Source of the DNA: an uncultured Bacteroidales bacterium
GTDB lineage: Bacteria > Bacteroidota > Bacteroidia > Bacteroidales > UBA932
DNA length: 6,427 nt
Assembly: GCA_946187365.1 (NCBI GenBank)
Contig: CAMHRD010000068.1
Location: 1 to 6,427, forward strand
Direction: 5' to 3'
Made by a program: the position numbers and the translations under genes. A model generated the notes under the pieces. That model was given only the letters and a program-made list of their open reading frames with translations, ran no database searches and had not been told where the DNA came from. Positions 1 through 5,583 of this stretch are shown here, one piece after another. Every line of letters starts with the position of its first letter. The stretch's first letter is position 1.

Positions 1-919
1 CAGGGATTACTTCATATCCTGTCTTTCCATAGATAGCCACGTTCTTCACATCCTTAGAGAAAGGAAGAGTCTCGTTGTCATTCTTCAGAAGGATGGCACC
101 TTCAGCTGCTGAAGTTCTTGCCATGGCACGGTGAGCAGTCAAATCAGGACGATTAGTGAACTTGTAGTTCTTGTAGGAGAAACATTTTACCACCAGTTCC
201 AGAATGCGGTGAACATTCTTGTCTAGTACCGCCTCATCCAGTGTACCATTCTTCACAGCTGCGATAGAGGCACCGTTTCCGATATGGCAGGTGATGACCT
301 TCGTGCCTTCAGCCTTGTCTATGCCGAGGTAGTCAAGCACACGCCGGCTCACGTAGCGATGACTCGTGCCGTGGAATCCATAACGGCGCACACCATATTT
401 CTCATAGAGTTCATATGGAGTAGCGTACATATAGGCATAGTCGGGCATGGTCTGATGGAAGGCCGTATCGAACACACCCACCTGAGGAATTTCGGGCAGC
501 AGCGCCTTCACAGCGTTCACACCCTTGATATTGGCAGGGTTGTGAAGCGGAGCCAGTGAAGAACACTTGTCTATTCCCTCCTTAACTCTGTTGTCTATGA
601 TACAGCTCTGAGTAAAATACTCTCCGCCGTGAACAACTCTATGTCCCACAGCCTCAATCTGATCCAGACTCTTAAGCACCCCGTGCTCATCGTCCGTAAG
701 GAGTCCGAGAACATCCTTAATACCCTCTGTATGATCTGCTACCTTCTTGTGAATCTTATATTTATCATGACCCGGTACAGAGTGGGTAATATCTCCCTCT
801 TCCATTCCGATTCTCTCTACAAGACCCTTGGCCAGAAGGTTATAGTCACTTTCATTCTTCATATCCAGCACCTGATACTTTATTGAGGAGCTGCCACAAT
901 TTAAAACTAGAATTATCAT
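1..919 (-). CDS. ackA: Chimeric frame: acetate kinase N-terminal half (residues 1-225) joined to a GH3 fragment; partial at left edge
   Basis: Acetate kinase interconverts acetate + ATP and acetyl phosphate + ADP in the cytoplasm, the last step of Pta-AckA acetate fermentation. The frame begins at ATG 919 with the family signature LNCGSSS (Asn7). Further family blocks are VGHRVVHGG (Arg94), LAPLHNPAN (His126), VFDTAFH (Asp151), YGFHGTSH (His183) and CHIGNGASI (His212). These match the known Methanosarcina enzyme sites with a 3-residue offset after the N-terminus. After AAVKNG (residue 225) the expected DTSMG block, the second catalytic arginine and the C-terminal GIGEN block are absent. The frame instead continues as glycoside hydrolase family 3 sequence to the edge. 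Usual length is about 400 residues, so as written this cannot be a working acetate kinase. AAGG lies 7-8 bases before the start as a weak ribosome site. Identity of residues 1-225 is near certain; whether the joined gene exists in a cell is doubtful. Confidence 0.9.
   Translation of the reverse strand, partial: MIILVLNCGSSSIKYQVLDMKNESDYNLLAKGLVERIGMEEGDITHSVPGHDKYKIHKKVADHTEGIKDVLGLLTDDEHGVLKSLDQIEAVGHRVVHGGEYFTQSCIIDNRVKEGIDKCSSLAPLHNPANIKGVNAVKALLPEIPQVGVFDTAFHQTMPDYAYMYATPYELYEKYGVRRYGFHGTSHRYVSRRVLDYLGIDKAEGTKVITCHIGNGASIAAVKNGTLDEAVLDKNVHRILELVVKCFSYKNYKFTNRPDLTAHRAMARTSAAEGAILLKNDNETLPFSKDVKNVAIYGKTGYEVIP
2..244 (-). other. Segment encoding part of a glycoside hydrolase family 3 (beta-glucosidase-like) protein, fused in frame to ackA
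   Basis: Residues 226-306 of the chimeric frame read TLDEAVLDKNVHRILEL, then ARTSAAEGAILLKND, TLPF and VKNVAIYGKTGYEVIP. In GH3 beta-glucosidases this string links the (beta/alpha)8 catalytic domain to the second alpha/beta domain: NGxLDExVLDxNVxRIL, then AAEGxVLLKN, then VAxxG. The GH3 nucleophile aspartate lies upstream of this stretch and is therefore not encoded here. The segment continues past the left edge. Inference: it belongs to a separate GH3 gene, probably from another locus or another organism, and was joined to ackA at the shared AVKNG wording. Confidence 0.85.
245..262 (-). other. Junction word between acetate kinase and GH3 sequence
   Basis: The 18 bases read on the minus strand as GCAGCTGTGAAGAATGGT, coding AAVKNG. 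This fits acetate kinase (IAAVKNG before CVDTSMG) and also GH3 proteins (AVKNG before TLDE). A word natural to both genes at the exact switch point is what a short-overlap misassembly or a microhomology recombination would leave. That the word occurs in both parent genes is inferred from family protein wording and was not measured. Confidence 0.7.
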
Positions 920-946
920 AATTTTTCCTTTTACTTTTTAGATGCG

Positions 947-954
947 CAAATGTA
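947..954 (-). promoter_or_regulatory. Predicted Bacteroidota -7 promoter element for ackA
   Basis: On the minus strand the bases read TACATTTG, a full match to the TAnnTTTG -7 consensus of the Bacteroidota primary sigma factor. It lies 27 bases before the ackA start codon, leaving a short leader. I find no clear TTTG -33 element 19-21 bases further upstream, so the call rests on one box and its position. Confidence 0.5.
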
Positions 955-963
955 ATAAAATAT

Positions 964-971
964 TACCTTTG
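964..971 (+). promoter_or_regulatory. Predicted Bacteroidota -7 promoter element for comEC
   Basis: The bases TACCTTTG match the TAnnTTTG consensus fully and lie 22 bases before the ATG at 994, leaving a leader of about 15 bases. No convincing -33 TTTG is visible at the right spacing. No Shine-Dalgarno-like sequence precedes the ATG, which is common in Bacteroidota. Confidence 0.45.
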
Positions 972-993
972 TTTTGTTGTAAGTGGCTTAGAT

Positions 994-2001
994 ATGAAGC
1001 GGATTGGAGCAACATTGGCGGGATGTTATTTGGGAGGGATTTCACTGGCTCTCTGCTTTGCCGTGTCCCAAAGCGCTCTGCCACTCATAATTGCCCTAAT
1101 TTCCCTTTTAATCCCCCTTCTTTTCCATTTTAGAGGCAAAAAGGAACTCTTCCTGCCGCTTGTCTTTTCTCTCTTTCTTTTGCTCGGAATTCAGAGGGTT
1201 GCCCTATCTGAGCGTTATTTTACATCGCGATGGGAAACTTACCTCACCTCTGCAGGGGAGAAAATAAGAGAGAGGGTGGGAGAAAGGATTGAGCGCTCCC
1301 TCTCTTCAGATGAGAGCCGCACTCTTGCAAAGTCCTTGCTTATAGGAGACAGGAGGAACCTCAGCAGATCTCTCCGCAGCAGTTTTACCGCAGCGGGAGT
1401 AAGCCACACCCTTGCCCTCTCCGGAATGCACGTGGGAATCATCTGGTCTCTTATAAGCATAACGCTCTCATTCTTAGGAGTAAACAAAAGGTTAAAGATA
1501 GTAAGGGCTGTGGCCGTATCTCTAATCATTCTCTTCTACGCCCTAATCACAGGCTTCTCCCCCTCCGTAAGCAGAGCCTGTATAATGCTCTCCATCTGGA
1601 AGATAGGAGATCTTGTCTCCACCCCAAAGAGCCGTTATTCCTCAATCATACTGGCCGCCGTACTAATCTGCAGCATCAACCCCTACGCACTGACTTCCAT
1701 AGGTTTCCAACTCTCATTCTGCTCGGTGTTGGGAATAGTTCACCTCTTCCTCTCCACACTGGCAATCTCACTAATCTGCCAGATTGCAACACTCCCAATC
1801 GTTTTGTGGAGGTTTGGGAGCATAAGTGCAAACTTCCTTATTTCCAACATTGTAACCATACCGCTGGTAACCGCCTCCATATATACAACAGCAGCCTCCG
1901 CACTTATGCAGGGGCTGCCCGTTATTGGTTCTCTTCTCTCAACACTGGCGGAGAATCTTCTCTCTCTTTTGGCTCAGGTTGTAAAATTTCTTGGAAGCTG
2001 A
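994..2001 (+). CDS. comEC: Compact ComEC/Rec2-family competence-domain membrane protein
   Basis: ComEC forms the inner-membrane channel for single-stranded DNA uptake in natural transformation. The 335-residue product has about ten hydrophobic segments. Three lie within residues 8-66, and the rest run from about 147 to the C-terminus. Competence-domain motifs appear in order: LLIGDRRNLS (115-124), VSHTLALSGMHVGII (136-150), GFSPSVSRACIM (187-198), NPYALTSIGFQLSF (229-242), CQIATLPIVLWRFG (262-275), then N280. Long family members have 600-800 residues, with an N-terminal OB-like domain and often a C-terminal metallo-beta-lactamase domain. Here only about 50 mostly charged residues separate the third membrane segment from the GD motif, so the OB domain looks missing, and nothing follows the competence domain. 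The ATG at 994 is the only ATG in this frame after the stop at 919. The gene runs divergently from ackA and its stop abuts that of the dipeptidyl peptidase gene. Family is clear; activity in DNA uptake is uncertain. Confidence 0.85.
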   Translation: MKRIGATLAGCYLGGISLALCFAVSQSALPLIIALISLLIPLLFHFRGKKELFLPLVFSLFLLLGIQRVALSERYFTSRWETYLTSAGEKIRERVGERIERSLSSDESRTLAKSLLIGDRRNLSRSLRSSFTAAGVSHTLALSGMHVGIIWSLISITLSFLGVNKRLKIVRAVAVSLIILFYALITGFSPSVSRACIMLSIWKIGDLVSTPKSRYSSIILAAVLICSINPYALTSIGFQLSFCSVLGIVHLFLSTLAISLICQIATLPIVLWRFGSISANFLISNIVTIPLVTASIYTTAASALMQGLPVIGSLLSTLAENLLSLLAQVVKFLGS

Positions 2002-4161
2002 TTATTTTGAGAAGGCATTTTTAAGTTCATCAGGCACCTCTTTCTCAAGCAGATAGCGGTACCAGAAGCGGTAATTTGAGAATGATGAGAACCTTCCCTG
2101 GTTTCCTCTGTAGCCGTGAAGCTGACGCGGATAAATCATCATATCAAACTGCCTTCCCATATTCTGGAGCGCAAGAGCAAGGCTCATAGTGTTCTGAACG
2201 TGAACGTTGTCATCTGCCGCTCCGTGGGTGAGCATCAGGTAGTTGGAAGAGTCTCCCTTATAGCCGGAGTTACGTATTCTCTCCGCCATAATGGTTCTCT
2301 TGTACCCCTCCGGATTTCTTGCAGGAGTATCCATAAAGCGCTCCGTGTAATGAGTGTCATAGAGCATATAGTCATAAACTCCGCCCCCTGCAATACCGTA
2401 TTTGAAGTAGTCACACCCCTCTGTTACGCAGAGAGTTGCCATACTTCCGCCGTATGAGAATCCGTGAATTCCAATCTTATCTGCATTAACGTAAGGAAGT
2501 GAACGCAGATACTTGGCCCACTCAATAAAATCCTTAAGCTCAATACTGAAGAAGTTGCGGTACATAAAGTTGCACCCAGCTTTTCCGCAGTGGCCGCTTC
2601 CGCGGTGGTCTATGGTAATCTGTATAACACCCTCATTTGCCCACCATTGGTTGCTTGAAGAGATTCTGCTCCAGGAGTCTGCAACCACCGGAGTGTTAGG
2701 ACCTCCGTACATAAAGACTATAACCGGATACTTCTTTGAAGAGTCAAAATTTACAGGAAGAGTAATCTTTCCCGGAATTGTGTATCCGTCTTCTGTCTTA
2801 ATATAGAGCATCTTAGGAATGGCAATATTGTAGGAGTCAAAGTTCTCCCCCTTGGATGAAGCCAGAACGGTCATCTTCTGTGAACCGTCCGTAGGGAGCA
2901 GAACCGCCATGGTTGGAGTCTCGCAGTTGCTGCAAAGAGCCGTAATGTACTTGAAATCTTCAGATAAGGAGAGCTGGCTGTAAGAATAGTCTCCAGTGGA
3001 AATTCTTGTAGTCTTGCCGTTCTTAATTGAAACCTTGTAGATATCCACTCTGGTACTCTTCTCCTTCTTGGATGTAAAGTAGAGTTCTCCCCTCTTCTCG
3101 TCCAGCTTCAGAAGTTTGATATCCCAGTGGTTACCCTCCGTGAGGCACTTCTGAGTCTTGCCGTCAAATGACTGATAGTAAATCTCTTCCCACATTGAGA
3201 AGTCTCTTACCATAAAGAAGCCCTCCTTTACGAATAACATCTGCTCAGGCCAGTCAATCCAGGTATTCTGGTGCTCCTTGTAAATGTAATCCTTCTTTCC
3301 GTCCAGAGGATTAACGGAATAGAATATCAGATCCTGCTGAACTCTAGGCATCCACGGAACTATGAATCTCGTTGACTCACTGTTCCAGAACGGAATACCA
3401 AAGTACTGATCCTCCTTAGGGTCAAAATCTGCCCAGACAATGTTACCGCTCTCCACGTCTGCAAAGCCTATCTTAACCTCAGGATTCTTCTCACCGCTCA
3501 TAGGGTAGTGAGTTGCAAGTATCTGATCCTTAGCCCTTGACGGATCATAGATTGGGAACATAGGAACCTCGCTGTCATCAAAACGGTAAAAGGCAATCAT
3601 TTTGCTGTCAGGGCTCCACCAGAAGGCCTTGTACCTTGAGGCGCGTCCCAATATCTCCTCAAAGTAAACCCAGGAGGCATACCCGTTTAAGATTACGTCA
3701 CTTCCGTCCGCGGTCAGTTTCTTTGCGGTTTTAGATTCCGTGTCATATACATAGAGATTTCCCTCACCGGTAAATGCCATCTTTTTCTTATCAGGGCTAT
3801 AAGTGACGTTCTGAAGCATCTTAACCTTTGTTGCAGAAAAGGCTGCAGCCCTGTCTCTTTTCTCTTTCTCAATGCCGGCCTTTACACCGTCATTATCTTT
3901 CTTCTCCGTAGCAGGGTCATACGGCTCAAACTTCCTGGTTTTCAGATCATAGAGATTAATATCTCTCTTGCCTGCGGCTTCAAGCTTAGCCACTATCACC
4001 TGGGTTGGAGATTTCCAGGCAGGGCCAAAGATATAATCCTCCACATTGTCAAACTTATCCTGAGCAATCTGCTCCAGGGTGTAGTTCTTCTTCTGAGCAA
4101 AAGATGTTAAGGCAAACAACAGTGCCAAAAGAGAGATTGAAAATTTCTTAAGTGAGTTCAT
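2002..4161 (-). CDS. dpp4: Dipeptidyl peptidase IV (S9B family), exported
   Basis: This serine exopeptidase releases X-Pro or X-Ala dipeptides from peptide N-termini, helping protein- and peptide-fermenting Bacteroidota feed. The 719-residue length fits the family. Residues 1-22 form a type I signal peptide (SLKKF, then a hydrophobic run, then TSFA before QKK) with no lipobox, so a periplasmic protein is expected. The beta-propeller spans about residues 95-450 and includes WVYFEEI, where Glu168-Glu169 match the substrate N-terminus-binding Glu pair of human DPP4. The alpha/beta-hydrolase domain follows: YGGP (Tyr485, oxyanion hole), DHRGSG, GFSYGG (Ser569), HGAADDNVH (Asp650, with Asn652) and LHG (His682), so the triad is complete. 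The nucleophile elbow has Phe where many relatives have Trp. There is no C-terminal Por sorting domain. The gene starts 3 bases after the upstream helicase stop, with no strong ribosome site, and is probably translated from the same transcript. Its TAA stop abuts the comEC stop. Confidence 0.94.
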   Translation of the reverse strand: MNSLKKFSISLLALLFALTSFAQKKNYTLEQIAQDKFDNVEDYIFGPAWKSPTQVIVAKLEAAGKRDINLYDLKTRKFEPYDPATEKKDNDGVKAGIEKEKRDRAAAFSATKVKMLQNVTYSPDKKKMAFTGEGNLYVYDTESKTAKKLTADGSDVILNGYASWVYFEEILGRASRYKAFWWSPDSKMIAFYRFDDSEVPMFPIYDPSRAKDQILATHYPMSGEKNPEVKIGFADVESGNIVWADFDPKEDQYFGIPFWNSESTRFIVPWMPRVQQDLIFYSVNPLDGKKDYIYKEHQNTWIDWPEQMLFVKEGFFMVRDFSMWEEIYYQSFDGKTQKCLTEGNHWDIKLLKLDEKRGELYFTSKKEKSTRVDIYKVSIKNGKTTRISTGDYSYSQLSLSEDFKYITALCSNCETPTMAVLLPTDGSQKMTVLASSKGENFDSYNIAIPKMLYIKTEDGYTIPGKITLPVNFDSSKKYPVIVFMYGGPNTPVVADSWSRISSSNQWWANEGVIQITIDHRGSGHCGKAGCNFMYRNFFSIELKDFIEWAKYLRSLPYVNADKIGIHGFSYGGSMATLCVTEGCDYFKYGIAGGGVYDYMLYDTHYTERFMDTPARNPEGYKRTIMAERIRNSGYKGDSSNYLMLTHGAADDNVHVQNTMSLALALQNMGRQFDMMIYPRQLHGYRGNQGRFSSFSNYRFWYRYLLEKEVPDELKNAFSK

Positions 4162-4164
4162 AAT

Positions 4165-5583
4165 CTATCTGATATATTTCTTGTCAAAGTTAACTAAAAA
4201 TACCCTCTCCACACCCCTGGTCAAAGCGGTATAGAGCCACTTTTTGTCATCTATTGTAACATCCTCCTTCCAGAGTATGTTGTCTATGAAGACGCACTTC
4301 CACTGTCCGCCCTGAGATTTATGACCCGTAATGGCGGTGGAATATTTTATCTGGAGCGCATTGTAATATGGATCTTCCCTTACGCTCTCATACCTCTTCT
4401 TCTTTGGAGTAACATCTGCATAATCTGCCAGAACACCCTCAAACAGAGCCCTTTGGCTCTCCCTATCCAGAGCGGCGGAGGTAGAGTCCAAAGTATCCAG
4501 AATCACCTTTGCATCCACCTCGGTATCATTGTAATCCGGAAAGGCCAGAGTTGCATCTGCAAAGTGGAGTCCGTACCTCTCCGTATGGTTGGAAATCTTA
4601 ATCAGCTTTGCAACGTCTCCGTTTGCAATAAAGTCAAAATCTGGGTTTTGCCCCTTAAACTGGTAGCAGTTTTTAACTATCATCAGTTTATCGTCACGGC
4701 AGAGTTGCTCCTCCAAAAAGAGTACCTGTGAACGGATTCCCATATTGTAACGGTTAGCCCTCTGGTTGGAGCGGCACAGAACCACCACCTCGTCTGAGCC
4801 GTACTTAGATACGGCATCCTGCAACTCCTCAATCAGAGTCTCTCCCGTAATGGCTTTAATATCCTCAAATCCCGCAACTTGGAATACCGGCGGGTCTATC
4901 TCTCCGGCAGAGATTTCCTCCCTCAGCCGGGTTGCGTTTGTGAGTATTCCGCTCCCCGATGCCTGCCTTACCACATCAGTCAGAGAGACGGTGCGTATCT
5001 TTGGGCAGAAGGTGGAGAGATAATCAATATCCAAAGCGGGAGAACAGTCCAGTCCAACAGGCGGCAACTGAGCCGGATCTCCTATGAGAACCAGACGGTT
5101 GGAGCTGTTCTGCCTTACAAACTCCACCAAATCTGAGAGCAGATCTCCGCTGCCGAACATACTCTCTCCCTCTCCTCCCGATGAAATCAAAGAGACCTCG
5201 TCTACAAAATAGACAGTATCCTTTGCCTTGTTGTAATTAAGTGAAAATGAAGAGAAAGGGTCACTTTTGGATTTCATCCTGTAAATATGGCGGTGTATTG
5301 TGCTGGCCTTCTCCCCGGTAAAGAGAGAGAGTACCTTTGCCGCCCTTCCGGTTGGAGCAAGCAGCACAAACTTGTATCCCATTGTCTTAAAGACAGATAC
5401 ACAAGAGGCTATGGCTGAGGTCTTTCCCGTTCCCGCATAGCCGCTTATAACCGTAAGCCACTCCTCATCGTAATCTGAAAAGAGGAACTCCCCCATATTA
5501 TCAAAGAGAGAACTCTGGCACGGAGTAGGCTCCATACCCAAACGTTCCTTCATCTTGTTTGAGAGGTACTTGGAAAGTTCCAT
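4165..5583 (-). CDS. Superfamily 1B DNA helicase, RecD2/Dda-like (AAA_30 plus UvrD_C_2)
   Basis: This is predicted to be an ATP-driven 5'-3' single-strand DNA translocase or helicase acting in repair or replication; the exact role is unknown. Starting from ATG 5583 it has 472 residues. Motifs are Walker A GYAGTGKT (48-55), Ia LLAPTGRAAK (74-83), Walker B VYFVDEVS (124-131), III LVLIGDPAQLPPVG (164-177), IV DVVRQA (203-208), V ITGHKSQGGQW (418-428) and VI WLYTALTRG (449-457). FIANGDVAKLIKI (318-330) resembles the small beta-barrel element before the C-terminal core. Its length is like phage T4 Dda (about 440) and shorter than RecD2 or RecD proteins with an extra N-terminal domain. A GTG at 5592 would add three residues. 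The ATG is preferred because it sits in a TGATG overlap with the transporter stop, typical of translational coupling. All SF1 motifs are intact, so it should be active. It is not a RecBCD RecD subunit on present evidence, since no recB or recC is visible. Confidence 0.9.
   Translation of the reverse strand: MELSKYLSNKMKERLGMEPTPCQSSLFDNMGEFLFSDYDEEWLTVISGYAGTGKTSAIASCVSVFKTMGYKFVLLAPTGRAAKVLSLFTGEKASTIHRHIYRMKSKSDPFSSFSLNYNKAKDTVYFVDEVSLISSGGEGESMFGSGDLLSDLVEFVRQNSSNRLVLIGDPAQLPPVGLDCSPALDIDYLSTFCPKIRTVSLTDVVRQASGSGILTNATRLREEISAGEIDPPVFQVAGFEDIKAITGETLIEELQDAVSKYGSDEVVVLCRSNQRANRYNMGIRSQVLFLEEQLCRDDKLMIVKNCYQFKGQNPDFDFIANGDVAKLIKISNHTERYGLHFADATLAFPDYNDTEVDAKVILDTLDSTSAALDRESQRALFEGVLADYADVTPKKKRYESVREDPYYNALQIKYSTAITGHKSQGGQWKCVFIDNILWKEDVTIDDKKWLYTALTRGVERVFLVNFDKKYIR

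Larger units (their letters stand above)
947..971. repeat. Inverted repeat spanning both divergent -7 boxes
   Basis: The left arm CAAATGTAATA (947-957) and right arm TATTACCTTTG (961-971) are reverse complements apart from one position, with a 3-base AAA spacer. The inner 6-base arms GTAATA and TATTAC are perfect. The outer parts are the two predicted -7 elements. The symmetry may simply come from two facing -7 boxes, or it may be a binding site for a dimeric regulator that could affect ackA and comEC together. Confidence 0.6.

Noticed and set aside
284..886. Plus-strand open frames opposite acetate kinase
   Set aside because: They are antisense to a frame with continuous acetate kinase motifs, have no recognisable domain, and only reflect codon bias on the other strand.
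942..1133. A 63-codon plus-strand frame overlapping the comEC start
   Set aside because: It overlaps the comEC start region in another frame, begins within the promoter palindrome, and its product resembles no family.
1239..1529. A 96-codon minus-strand frame inside comEC
   Set aside because: It lies opposite the strongest ComEC motifs and has no ribosome site or domain of its own.
4445..4460. Hairpin AGAGCC-CTTT-GGCTCT as a possible terminator
   Set aside because: The stem is only six pairs, has no T-run on either strand, and lies inside the intact helicase gene.
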